A stretch of 64,000 bases of DNA, from the NCBI RefSeq assembly GCF_021272185.1, contig NZ_JAJSEC010000006.1, positions 186,001 to 250,000 on the forward strand. Direction: 5' to 3'. This DNA is from Roseivivax sp. GX 12232. GTDB taxonomy: Bacteria; Pseudomonadota; Alphaproteobacteria; Rhodobacterales; Rhodobacteraceae. The notes beneath the pieces were generated by a model that was not told where the DNA came from, searched no databases, and saw nothing but the letters and a program-made list of their open reading frames with translations. This document shows positions 40,089-47,599 of the stretch, piece after piece (the first letter of the stretch is position 1; each line of letters opens with the position of its first letter). Both the position numbers and the translations under genes were made by a program.

Positions 40089-41738
40089 ATGGCGACCACG
40101 GGAGGAACAACCATGCTGGATTTCAAGGCGTATACGGCCATCACCACGGTCGGTGACCTGCTGCTCAGGGTGGCCTCGGTCTTCCCCGAGAAAGACGCCA
40201 TCGTCTTCCCCGACCGGCGCCTGAGCTTCCGCGAGCTCGAGGCCCGGGCGATCCAGCGCGCGCGCGGCCTGCGGGCCCTGGGCGTGGGGCCGGGCGATCA
40301 CGTCGGCATGCTGCTGCCCTCCTGCATCGAGGCGGTCGAGAGCTTTTTCGCCATCGCGCTCCTTGGCGCCGTCTCGGTGCCGATCAACGCGCGCTACCGC
40401 AGCTCGGAGCTGTCCTTCGTGGTCGAGAACGCTGATCTCACCGCGCTGATCACCCAGGGCAAGGTCGCCGAGACGGTGGATTTCGTCGCGCGGCTGACCG
40501 AGGCCTTCCCGGCGCTCGCCGAGGCGCCCGCCGATCAGCCCCTGGAACTGGCCGAGGCCCCGCGCCTGAAGCGCATCCTCCTGACCGGCGACGAGAGCGC
40601 GCCCGGCTTCACCTCCGAGGCCGCGCTGCGCCGCGCCGCCGCCGAGGTGCCGCAGGAGGAGATCCACGCCATCCGCAACCGCGTGCGCGTGCGCGACACG
40701 GCGCTGATGCTCTACACCTCGGGCACGACCTCCCAGCCCAAGGGCTGCATGATCGCGCATGAAAGCCTGATCCGCACCGGGCAGGCCATGGCCAAGCGCT
40801 ACGACATGACCGACGAGGACGTCTTCTGGTCGCCGCTGCCGATGTATCACATCGGGGCGATGTTCCCGCTCTGCGCCGCCTATTCGGTCGGCGCCACCTA
40901 TCTCTCGATGCAGTATTTCGACGCCGGCGTGGCGCTGGAGATGATCGAGGCCGAACGCGCGACGGTGACCTATCCGAGCTTCGGCACCTTCATCGGCGAC
41001 ATGATCTACCATGCGGATTTCGACGACCGCGACCTGTCCTCGATCCGCATCATGAACTCCAACATGGCGATGCAGCCGCCGAGCTTTGCTAAGGCGCTGC
41101 AGGAGAAGATCCCCAATGCCATCCAGGTCGGCACCTTCGGGATGACCGAGACCTCGGGCACGGTGACCACCAGCTTCCCGACCGACAGCTACGAGGAACG
41201 CACCCGCCGCCTCGGCAAGCCCTTCGACGGGCTCGAGGTGAAGATCCTGCACCCCGAGACCGGCCCCTGCGGCCCCGACGAGATCGGCGAGATCTGCGTG
41301 CGCGGCTTCTCGGTCTTCACCGAATACTACAAGGATCCCGAGAAGACCGCCGAGGCCAAACGCGACGGCTGGTTCCACACCGGCGACCTGGGCGCCTTCG
41401 ACGCCAATGGCTCGCTGATGTTCCACGGGCGGCTGAAGGACATGCTGAAGGTCGGCGGCGAGAATGTCGCCGCGCAGGAGATCGAGGCCATGGTCGCGGG
41501 CCACGCGGCGGTGAAGCTCTGCCAGGTGGTCGGCAAGCCCGATCCGCGCCTGCAGGAGGTGCCGGTGGCCTTCGTGGAACTGGTGCCGGGCAACGAGATC
41601 GCGCCCGAGGAGATCATCGCCTACTGCAAGGGCAAGATCTCCAGCTTCAAGGTCCCGCGCGAGGTTCATTTCGTGACCGAGTGGCCGATGTCATCCTCGA
41701 AGATCCAGAAGTTCAAGCTGAAGGACATGCTGGCCTGA
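40089..41738 (+). CDS. AMP-forming acyl-CoA ligase
   Basis: The ligase, about 549 residues, has two possible starts with good ribosome-binding sites: MATTGG (GGGAGGG) and MLDFKAY eight codons later (GGGAGGAAC). P-loop YTSGTTSQPKGCMIAH replaces the usual TGxPK with TSQPK. SPLPMYHIGAMFPLCA, GTFGMTETSGTV, HTGDLGAFD, the hinge GRLKDMLKVGGENVAAQE and the catalytic Lys in SSSKIQKFKL (about Lys538) are present. It is paralogous to the ligase at 52855, sharing the hinge and KIQKFKL. The strong terminator downstream marks a single-gene unit. Confidence 0.92.
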   Translation: MATTGGTTMLDFKAYTAITTVGDLLLRVASVFPEKDAIVFPDRRLSFRELEARAIQRARGLRALGVGPGDHVGMLLPSCIEAVESFFAIALLGAVSVPINARYRSSELSFVVENADLTALITQGKVAETVDFVARLTEAFPALAEAPADQPLELAEAPRLKRILLTGDESAPGFTSEAALRRAAAEVPQEEIHAIRNRVRVRDTALMLYTSGTTSQPKGCMIAHESLIRTGQAMAKRYDMTDEDVFWSPLPMYHIGAMFPLCAAYSVGATYLSMQYFDAGVALEMIEAERATVTYPSFGTFIGDMIYHADFDDRDLSSIRIMNSNMAMQPPSFAKALQEKIPNAIQVGTFGMTETSGTVTTSFPTDSYEERTRRLGKPFDGLEVKILHPETGPCGPDEIGEICVRGFSVFTEYYKDPEKTAEAKRDGWFHTGDLGAFDANGSLMFHGRLKDMLKVGGENVAAQEIEAMVAGHAAVKLCQVVGKPDPRLQEVPVAFVELVPGNEIAPEEIIAYCKGKISSFKVPREVHFVTEWPMSSSKIQKFKLKDMLA

Positions 41739-41785
41739 GGCGGTGCGCGGCCTCGGGGCCGCGCGGGCACCGGCCTTGAGACGAG

Positions 41786-41810
41786 AAAAGCCCCCGGCCG
41801 GGGGCTTTTT
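41786..41810. terminator. Bidirectional intrinsic terminator
   Basis: AAAAGCCCCCGG and CCGGGGGCTTTT make a perfect 12-bp palindrome with A and T tracts on the two sides. It lies between the rightward ligase and the leftward ferredoxin gene and can stop both transcripts. Confidence 0.85.
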
Positions 41811-41847
41811 GCGTTCAGGGTGGGCGGGCCCTCAGGGCCGCGCCGGA

Positions 41848-42165
41848 TCACTCCTCGGGGGCGAGGGTGACCTTGATGCCGTCCAGCTCGCCGGACATCT
41901 CGATCTGGCAGGAGAGGCGCGAGTTTTCCTGGTAGTGGTCGGAGAACTCGACCAGCTCGAACTCGTCGGGCGACTGCTCGCCGGTCTTGGGCAGCCAGTC
42001 GGGATCGACATAGACGTGGCAGGTGGCGCAGGAGCACATGCCGCCGCAGATCGACGCGATGTCGAGCCCGCCCTTGTCGCGCAGGTTCAGCATCAGCGAG
42101 AGCCCGTTTTCGGCCTCGATGACCTTTTGTGTTCCGTCGCGGTCGGTGGCGTGAATCGTCGGCAT
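41848..42165 (-). CDS. Adrenodoxin-type [2Fe-2S] ferredoxin
   Basis: The 105-residue ferredoxin has ligands Cys40, Cys46, Cys49 and Cys86, arranged C-x5-C-x2-C-x36-C, with an extra Cys44 in ICGGMCSCATC. The VYVDPDWLPK and LSCQIEM parts fit the putidaredoxin/adrenodoxin group. It transfers single electrons, most likely to the Rieske oxygenase encoded 0.7 kb away, since no P450 is in view. No ferredoxin reductase gene is in the window. A good GGAGGA site precedes the ATG. Two GTATCC/GTATGC elements lie just upstream, so it has its own regulated promoter. Confidence 0.93.
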   Translation of the reverse strand: MPTIHATDRDGTQKVIEAENGLSLMLNLRDKGGLDIASICGGMCSCATCHVYVDPDWLPKTGEQSPDEFELVEFSDHYQENSRLSCQIEMSGELDGIKVTLAPEE

Positions 42166-42194
42166 GGCGTCCTCCTCTGCTGGCTTTCAGGATT

Positions 42195-42229
42195 AATGTA
42201 TCCAGAAAACACCGTCAACGCATACAATC
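42195..42229. promoter_or_regulatory. Paired operator-like elements upstream of the ferredoxin gene
   Basis: TGTATCCAGAAAA at 42197-42209 and GCATACAATC at 42220-42229 (reverse of GATTGTATGC) flank TTGACG on the minus strand, which could be a -35 box with TAATCC 17 bases downstream as -10. The second element overlaps the VOC gene stop codon. They share sequence with sites at 28226 and 20201. Confidence 0.5.
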
Positions 42230-42752
42230 ACAGCTCGATGCGGGCGGTCTCGCCGTCCCAAGCCGCCGCGGTCTCCTCGATCTTGTCGAAAAACCGCAGG
42301 AGGCCCTGGCTGGGCTGCACCAGCTCCAGGATCCGGCCCTGGTGCTGGTCGTCGGTCTCCAGGTAGGCAAAGGGGATTTTTGCCTTGGTGACACCATGTT
42401 GCACCGGCTCCACCCCCTTGGCGCGCCAGTCGGCCAGCGCGGCCTCGAGGTCCTCGGTCAGCGCGCAGACATGGTGCAGCCCGCCGCCGGTGGCCGCAAG
42501 GAACTCGGTGAAGGTCGAGGCCCCGCCCCCGGTCTGTTCGATGATCTCGATCTGCAGGCCCTCGTGGCTGGAAATCGCCACGCGGGTCTCGGCGTCGCAG
42601 GGCGCGCCGCGAAAGGTGACCTCGGCGTAGGGCACTGTTCCCGTGACGAAAAACGGCCCCACGCCCAGCACGTTGACCCAGTGGTCCACGGCCGCGTCGA
42701 GGTCGGGCACGACATAGCCCATCTGCATGATCCTGCCGAAACGCTGCCCCAT
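42228..42752 (-). CDS. VOC superfamily (glyoxalase/epimerase-like) protein 1
   Basis: The 174-residue protein starts MGQRFGRIMQMGYVV with AGGGCAGG upstream. It has two beta-alpha-beta-beta-beta modules. The VVPDLDAAVDHWVNVLGVGP opening, LQIEIIEQ, GLHHVCALTEDLEAAL with paired His, and GRILELVQPSQG supply the likely metal residues (Glu, His, Glu). Its C-terminal AAAWDG tail is shared with the second VOC protein at 55343. It is too short for an extradiol dioxygenase; an epimerase, isomerase or lyase of CoA- or ring-derived intermediates is more likely. It is divergent from the Rieske oxygenase. Confidence 0.85.
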   Translation of the reverse strand: MGQRFGRIMQMGYVVPDLDAAVDHWVNVLGVGPFFVTGTVPYAEVTFRGAPCDAETRVAISSHEGLQIEIIEQTGGGASTFTEFLAATGGGLHHVCALTEDLEAALADWRAKGVEPVQHGVTKAKIPFAYLETDDQHQGRILELVQPSQGLLRFFDKIEETAAAWDGETARIEL

Positions 42753-42784
42753 CTGACCTGCCCTCAAAAATACGGTAATTGAGG

Positions 42785-42800
42785 TTTGCATATACGAGAG
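42785..42800. promoter_or_regulatory. TATAC-type element in the VOC/Rieske divergent promoter
   Basis: TTTGCATATACGAGAG lies between the VOC gene and the oxygenase gene, with AAAATACGG to its left and AAATACAAGAAAT to its right. The cluster of TATAC/ATACAA sequences resembles the other divergent promoters of the window. An alternative oxygenase start (MSKIQE) would begin only 3 bases after it. Confidence 0.45.
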
Positions 42801-42859
42801 GCATGAGTAAAATACAAGAAATCCGGCCGGGTGCGCCCGCAAGGCAGGGAGGAGAGCCT

Positions 42860-44116
42860 ATGGATCCCCGTGAAGTCCAGTCCATCAAGGACCAGCAAGC
42901 CTACGAATCCAAGCGCGGCGGACCGCCAGAGGGCTTCCCGCAGCTGCCCGACATCCCCGGCGGCCGCTACGTCGACCCCGAGTTCAACCGCCTCGAGATC
43001 GCGCGCATGTGGCACAAGACCTGGGTCTACGCGATCCATGCCGACGAGGTGCCCGAAGTAGGCTCCTACGTGCAGTGGACGCGCCTCGGCGAGCCGCTGT
43101 TCTTCATCCGCGGCGAGGACCAGGAGGTCCGCTGCTTCTACAACACCTGCCGCCATCGCGGCGCGCCGGTGGTCACCGAGGAAAACGGCAAGTCGCGCGG
43201 CGTCACCTGCAAGTACCACGGCTGGACCTACAACACGCGCGGCGAGCTCATCAATCTGCGCGACCGGCGCGATTTCGTCGATCTCGACATGTCCTGCCGC
43301 GGCCTGATCCAGGTGCGCTGCGAGAACATCGGCAACCTCTATTTCGTCAACCTCGACCCCGAGGCCGAGCCGCTGCGCGACTACCTCGGCCCCGCGGCGC
43401 GCGACCTCGACGAAGTAAAGCCCGAGACGCTGATCCTGGTCGACAAGCAGGCGATCCAGGTGAACTGCAACGTGAAGATCCTTCTGGATGCCTTCATGGA
43501 GACCTATCACCTGAAGTCCATCCACCAGAACACGGTGGATCGCTTCCTCGACCATCGCGGCACGGCGATCACGCTCTGGGACAAGGGCCACAGCCGCATG
43601 GTCACCCCCTACAAGCGCGAAGGCTGGAAAGACCCCGGCGTCAAGGGCCTGCCCGAGGTCGAGGGCGCCGACCCCTTCTTCGAAAGCACCAACTACTCGA
43701 TGTTCGCCTTTCCGAACTTCGTCTCGCCGATCGCGCCCGCCGGCATCCCGGTGCTGTGCTTCTGGCCCGATTCGATCGACACGATGACCATCGAGGTGCA
43801 TTGGTTCGCCCCCTCCTGGGGCGAGGGCCCGCGCCCCGAGGTCTGGGACATGCGGCTGAAGAACTTCCTGCACATCCTCGACGAAGACCTGCAGTTCGCC
43901 GACAAGATCCAGAAGTCGGTGGAAAGCGCCGGTCTGCGGGGCTTCCCGCTGAACTACCAGGAGCGCCGGATCTACCACTGGCACGCCGAACTCGACAAAT
44001 GCATCGGCGCCGCGGATGTGCCCGAGACGCTGCGGGTGCCGGACAGGCTGGGCGACTGGGTGAGCCCCTTCACCCCCGCCGAGGCCGCCAAGACCACCGA
44101 GCCGGCCGAGGGCTGA
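42860..44116 (+). CDS. Rieske non-heme iron oxygenase, alpha subunit
   Basis: The 418-residue oxygenase starts at MDPREVQ, preceded by GGGAGGAGAG; an earlier ATG has no such site. The Rieske centre is Cys97, His99, Cys117 and His120 (NTCRHRGAP and CKYHGWTY). The mononuclear iron site is in ILLDAFMETYHLKSIH, with Asp210 and Glu214 near His217 and His222, and a later Asp in HILDEDLQFADK. No beta subunit gene is near, so an alpha-only trimer is likely. It would hydroxylate or demethylate the pathway substrate with electrons from one of the two local ferredoxins. The substrate is unknown. Confidence 0.93.
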   Translation: MDPREVQSIKDQQAYESKRGGPPEGFPQLPDIPGGRYVDPEFNRLEIARMWHKTWVYAIHADEVPEVGSYVQWTRLGEPLFFIRGEDQEVRCFYNTCRHRGAPVVTEENGKSRGVTCKYHGWTYNTRGELINLRDRRDFVDLDMSCRGLIQVRCENIGNLYFVNLDPEAEPLRDYLGPAARDLDEVKPETLILVDKQAIQVNCNVKILLDAFMETYHLKSIHQNTVDRFLDHRGTAITLWDKGHSRMVTPYKREGWKDPGVKGLPEVEGADPFFESTNYSMFAFPNFVSPIAPAGIPVLCFWPDSIDTMTIEVHWFAPSWGEGPRPEVWDMRLKNFLHILDEDLQFADKIQKSVESAGLRGFPLNYQERRIYHWHAELDKCIGAADVPETLRVPDRLGDWVSPFTPAEAAKTTEPAEG

Positions 44117-44121
44117 CCCCC

Positions 44122-44913
44122 ATGGCCGCGCCCGGCGCAGAGCCCCCGGTCCGCGTCGAGCGGCGGGGGGCCATCTGCCTCATCACGCTCAACCGGCCGC
44201 GGGCCTCGAACGCGATGGACGCCGAGGGCTCCTATCTCGTCGACCGCCACCTGCGCGCCGCCGAGGCCGACCCTGAGGTCGGCGCCATCGTTCTGACCGG
44301 CGCAGGCGACAAGGCGTTCTGCGCCGGCATGGACCTGAAGGAGGCCGCGGCCCGAGGGGCCGGGCACGGCCTCGTGCCGGGCGCGGGCTTCTGCGGTGTG
44401 ACCGAACGGGTGATCGCCAAGCCGGTCATCGGCGCCATCAACGGCGCGGCGGTGGCCGGCGGCTTCGAGATCGCCCTGGCCTGCGACTGCCTGATCGCCC
44501 GCGAAGGCGCGCTTTTCGGCCTGCCCGAGGTCGCCCGCGGCATGGTCGCCTTCACCGGCGGCGTGCAGCGGCTGGCGCAGCAGCTTCCCCGGCAGATCGC
44601 CATGGAGCTGGTGACCTGCGGCACGCTTTTGCCCGCCGAACGGCTGGCACAGTTGGGCGTGGTGAACCGGGTGGTGCCCGCCGAGCGGGTTCTCGACGAG
44701 GCGCTTTCCTTCGCCGAGGCCATGCTGGGCAACTCATGGCAGGCCATCCAATTCGCCAAGGCGCTTTTCAACGAGGCGCAGAACGAACCGCTTCCCGCGG
44801 CGATCAACCGCGGACATGCCAATGCAGACCGGCTCATGCGCTCGGAGGACAGCCGCGAGGGAATCGCCGCCTACGCCGAGAAGCGCGCCGCCGACTTCGG
44901 GAGGACCCCATGA
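44122..44913 (+). CDS. Enoyl-CoA hydratase
   Basis: The 263-residue crotonase has both catalytic glutamates: AGGFEIALACDCL and FGLPEVARGM. The oxyanion loop is DKAFCAGMDLKEAA and the C-terminal stretch NRGHANADRLMRSEDSREGI is typical. This is the most conventional hydratase of the three single-domain crotonases in the window. It starts 5 bases after the oxygenase stop and overlaps the following reductase by ATGA, so the three genes form one unit. Confidence 0.93.
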   Translation: MAAPGAEPPVRVERRGAICLITLNRPRASNAMDAEGSYLVDRHLRAAEADPEVGAIVLTGAGDKAFCAGMDLKEAAARGAGHGLVPGAGFCGVTERVIAKPVIGAINGAAVAGGFEIALACDCLIAREGALFGLPEVARGMVAFTGGVQRLAQQLPRQIAMELVTCGTLLPAERLAQLGVVNRVVPAERVLDEALSFAEAMLGNSWQAIQFAKALFNEAQNEPLPAAINRGHANADRLMRSEDSREGIAAYAEKRAADFGRTP

Positions 44914-45782
44914 CCGACCCCACCCCGCAGAAGCCCGATTGGGGGCTTTCGCCGCAGGAGCTTGCCACCCAGAAGACGATCTTCGCCCCCGACCTGCTGG
45001 AAGGGCAGCGCTTCCTGATCACCGGCGGCTCCATGGGCATGGGCAAGGCCATGGCCTTTCTCTGCGCCCGCCTCGGCGCGAAGGTGATGATCTGCGGCCG
45101 CCGCGAGGAGCTTCTGCAGGAGACCCGCGACCAGGCGAAGGAGCTGATCGGCGCAGAGATCCACTACCGCCCCATGTCGATCCGCGACGAGGACCAGGTG
45201 GACGCCCTGCTCGACGAGACCTTCGAGGAGTTCGGCGGGCTCGACACCCTGGTGAACAACGCCGGCGGGCAGTATCCGCAGGGCGCCATCGACTTCACCC
45301 GCAAGGGCTGGAAATCGGTGATCGACCTGAACCTCAACGGCACATGGTGGATGATGCAGGGCGCGGCCCAGCGCTGGCGCGACCGCGGCGAGCCGGGGCA
45401 TGTGGTCTCCAACGTCGCGCATGTGGAACGCGGCATGCCGCAGGCGGCCCATACCTGCGCGGCGCGCGCCGGGGTGATCTACCTCAGCCGCACCGTGGCG
45501 ACCGAATGGGGCCCGCTGGGCATCCGGGTGAACTGCGTGGCCCCGGGCGCCATCGCGACCGAGGGGCTCTCGGCCTATCCGCCGGAGGCCACGCAGCGCT
45601 TCAACAACGTGAACCCGATGTTCCGCATGGGCGACAGCTGGGACGTGGCCGAGGGCGTGGTCTACCTTTCCGCGCCGAGCGGCGATTTCATCACCGGCGA
45701 GGTGCTGACCATCGACGGCGGCATGCGGATGTGGGGCACGGTCTGGCCCGCGGGCGTGCCCGAGGCCTTCCAGAAGTTCTAG
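44910..45782 (+). CDS. PECR/DECR-type SDR (2-enoyl- or 2,4-dienoyl-CoA reductase-like)
   Basis: The 290-residue SDR starts MTDPTPQKPDW with GGGAGGACC upstream. It has the NADP motif TGGSMGMGKAM and NNAGGQYPQGAID. In place of a YxxxK box it has MPQAAHTCAARAGVIYL followed by TEWGPLGIRVNCVAPGAI. This AHxxAARAGV pattern is the signature of peroxisomal trans-2-enoyl-CoA reductase and dienoyl-CoA reductases. It would saturate or rearrange a double bond in an acyl-CoA. Its stop and that of the opposite SDR share the palindrome CTAG. Confidence 0.88.
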   Translation: MTDPTPQKPDWGLSPQELATQKTIFAPDLLEGQRFLITGGSMGMGKAMAFLCARLGAKVMICGRREELLQETRDQAKELIGAEIHYRPMSIRDEDQVDALLDETFEEFGGLDTLVNNAGGQYPQGAIDFTRKGWKSVIDLNLNGTWWMMQGAAQRWRDRGEPGHVVSNVAHVERGMPQAAHTCAARAGVIYLSRTVATEWGPLGIRVNCVAPGAIATEGLSAYPPEATQRFNNVNPMFRMGDSWDVAEGVVYLSAPSGDFITGEVLTIDGGMRMWGTVWPAGVPEAFQKF

Positions 45783-46507
45783 TCGCGCGGGATCATCGAC
45801 ATGGTGGCCTTGGTCAGCCCGCCGTCGACAACCAGCTCATGGCCGTTGACGTAGCTGGCCTCGGCGCTGTCGAGCCACATCACCGCGTGGGCGACGTCCT
45901 CTTCGCGCCCCAGCCGGCGCGAAGGCACGGCCCCGGCGCGGCGGGCGCGGGCCGCTTCGTTCATGTAGATCCCCGAGGACATGCCGCCGTCGATCATCCC
46001 CGGCGCGACCGCGTTGATCCGCAGGCCCATGGGCCCCCATTCCTGCGCCATGAGCTCGGTCATGGCCGCCAGCCCGCGCTTGGCCCCGGCATAGGCATTG
46101 GTGCCCGGCGAGGTGGCGATGCCGCCGGTCGAGGTGATGTTGACGATATGGCCCGAGCCGCGCTCGAGCATCCCCGGCGCGGCCAGGCGGGCGACCGTGT
46201 AGGCGCCGCTGAGATTGATCGCGATGGTCCGGGCGAAGTCCTCGGGCGAGGTCTCCAGAAGCGTGGCGAAGCGCACGATGCCGGCGTTGTTCACCACCAG
46301 GTCCGGCGCCGCGCCCAGCGCCTCGAGCGCGCGGGTCACGCTCTCGGGATCGGTCACATCGCCGGTCAGGCAGCGCCAGGACGGATCGACGGGCGCCTCG
46401 GGGGCGGCCATGTCGAAGATCGCGACCTCGTAGCCGCGCGCCGCGGCCTCCTGTGCGATGCGAAGGCCCAGACCCCGCGCGCCGCCCGTGATGAAAGCCA
46501 ATGGCAT
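45779..46507 (-). CDS. Short-chain dehydrogenase/reductase
   Basis: The 242-residue classical SDR has TGGARGLG (about 7-14), NNAG, catalytic Ser in VNITSTGG, and Tyr/Lys in AYAGAKRGL. The C-terminal HELVVDGGLTKATMS is standard. It probably oxidises a hydroxy or reduces a keto group. It runs against the rightward oxygenase operon. Its ribosome-binding site CAGGAG lies directly beside the GTATAC element of its promoter. Confidence 0.92.
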   Translation of the reverse strand: MPLAFITGGARGLGLRIAQEAAARGYEVAIFDMAAPEAPVDPSWRCLTGDVTDPESVTRALEALGAAPDLVVNNAGIVRFATLLETSPEDFARTIAINLSGAYTVARLAAPGMLERGSGHIVNITSTGGIATSPGTNAYAGAKRGLAAMTELMAQEWGPMGLRINAVAPGMIDGGMSSGIYMNEAARARRAGAVPSRRLGREEDVAHAVMWLDSAEASYVNGHELVVDGGLTKATMSMIPRD

Positions 46508-46520
46508 GGACCGAAACTCC

Positions 46521-46533
46521 TGTATACGCTAAT
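46521..46533. promoter_or_regulatory. GTATAC-type element in an SDR/pseudo-ligase divergent promoter
   Basis: TGTATACGCTAAT starts 13 bases before the SDR start codon (leftward) and about 40 bases before the rightward gene. On the minus strand it reads ATTAGCGTATACA and runs into the GGAG ribosome-binding site, so repressor binding could also hinder initiation. TTAGCG recurs in the element at 39877. Confidence 0.55.
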
Positions 46534-46573
46534 AGGTAATTAGAAACACAATTCATCAGGTGAGGGAAGCGCC

Positions 46574-47542
46574 ATGGCGGCGGATGCGCAGGACAGGCCC
46601 AGAGTATCGGAACGGCAGGGCCTCGCGGGTCTGCTGGGCTCGATTGCGGGAGACCACCCCGATCGCCCGGGGCTGACCGACGGCGAGACCAGCCTGACCT
46701 GGGGCGCGGTCGCCGAAGCCGTGCGCGCCGGCAGGGGGCCAGCCACGGGGGCTTTGGGCCGGGTGCTTGAGGTGCTCGGCGAGCTGGGCTCGGGCAGCGT
46801 CGTCCGTTTCGGCGATGCCACGGATCCGCTGTCCGGCCAAAGCGACATGGGCTTCGCGATCGAGCGGGACGGCGCGCACGAGGTGCTCTGCCATGCCTCC
46901 GCTGACGCCGCGCATCTCGGTGCCGCGCTGGCCCGGCGCGAGGCGCTCACGGCGGACGACCGCGTCGCGCTGGCCGCCCGGCCCGAGGACCCGGGGTTCT
47001 GGCCGGTCCTGGCCGCCTGCCTGGCCTCGGGCGCGCAGCTCGACCTGTCGGCTGAGCTCAAGGCGGCGACGACCGCTTGGCTGCTCGAGCCCGGGGCCGT
47101 CGCGGACTACCGCCCCGCCCCCGGGCTTGCGCGGCTGCATCTGCGCACCGGGCGCGCGCACCTCACCGAGGTCGCCGAAGCCCTGCCCGGCACGCGGCTC
47201 GTCAACGGGCTGACCCTGCCCGAGACCTTCGGCCTGGCGCTGACCAGCGACCCGCGCGACCCCGCGGCGACCGTCGTGGCCACCTGTGGACGCCCGCTCG
47301 GCGGGATCGAGGTCATGGTGGTCGATCCCCGCACCGGCATGGACGTGCTGCTCTATCAGACCGGCGAGGTCTGGCTGCGCGGCGCGGGCGTGTTCCAGGG
47401 ATACGCCGGACGCCCCGGCGCGGGCTTCACCGATCGGTTCTTCCGCACCGGCGTTCTGGGCCATCTCGACAGCGAGGGCCGGCTGGTGCTGCCCGAGGTC
47501 GAGGAAGTGGCGCTGGTCCGCAGCTGGTCGCTGCCGGACTGA
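46574..47542 (+). CDS. Truncated, catalytically degenerate acyl-CoA ligase-like protein
   Basis: The intact 322-codon frame resembles AMP-forming ligases (usually 490-550 residues) but lacks key parts. An N-terminal DHPDRPGLTDGETSLTWGAV (about 27-46) and later NGLTLPETFG (211-220), GRPLGGIEVMVVD (239-251), GEVWLRGAGVFQGY (264-277) and FFRTGVLGHLD (289-299) align with ligase motifs. The ATP-binding SGTTGxPK loop is absent, the ribose-binding Asp of the TGD motif is Val, and the protein ends before the hinge and C-terminal Lys domain. AGGGAAG precedes the start and an operator-like element lies upstream. It may be a regulatory or CoA-ester-binding pseudoenzyme, or a decaying gene with an intact frame. 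Confidence 0.75.
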   Translation: MAADAQDRPRVSERQGLAGLLGSIAGDHPDRPGLTDGETSLTWGAVAEAVRAGRGPATGALGRVLEVLGELGSGSVVRFGDATDPLSGQSDMGFAIERDGAHEVLCHASADAAHLGAALARREALTADDRVALAARPEDPGFWPVLAACLASGAQLDLSAELKAATTAWLLEPGAVADYRPAPGLARLHLRTGRAHLTEVAEALPGTRLVNGLTLPETFGLALTSDPRDPAATVVATCGRPLGGIEVMVVDPRTGMDVLLYQTGEVWLRGAGVFQGYAGRPGAGFTDRFFRTGVLGHLDSEGRLVLPEVEEVALVRSWSLPD

Positions 47543-47544
47543 GC

Positions 47545-47593
47545 CCCGCGCCCGCGGGCACCCCACGCCCGGACCCCAAGGCCCGGGCGCGGG
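47545..47593. terminator. Inverted repeat between convergent genes
   Basis: CCCGCGCCCG and CGGGCGCGGG form a perfect 10-bp stem across a 29-base loop, filling the short gap between the ligase-like gene and the lipoamide dehydrogenase gene. It has no T run; the role as terminator is tentative. Confidence 0.35.
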
Positions 47594-47599
47594 AGGGTC

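Noticed and set aside
42228-42752. Calling the VOC protein an extradiol ring-cleavage dioxygenase.
   Set aside because: At 174 residues it is too short for two-domain extradiol enzymes and lacks their conserved C-terminal His-x-x-Tyr region.
42803-42859. Alternative upstream ATG (MSKIQE) for the Rieske oxygenase.
   Set aside because: It has no good ribosome-binding site and lies against an operator-like element, whereas GGGAGGAGAG precedes the chosen start. It is not excluded.
46574-47542. Explaining the short ligase-like gene by a frameshift that hides the missing P-loop and C-terminal domain.
   Set aside because: I found no remnant of SGTTGxPK or the GRxKDxIK hinge in the other frames of this stretch or just after it.
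47545-47593. A strong terminator between the ligase-like gene and lpdA.
   Set aside because: The stem is perfect but the 29-base loop and absence of a T run make it only tentative, so it is listed at low confidence.
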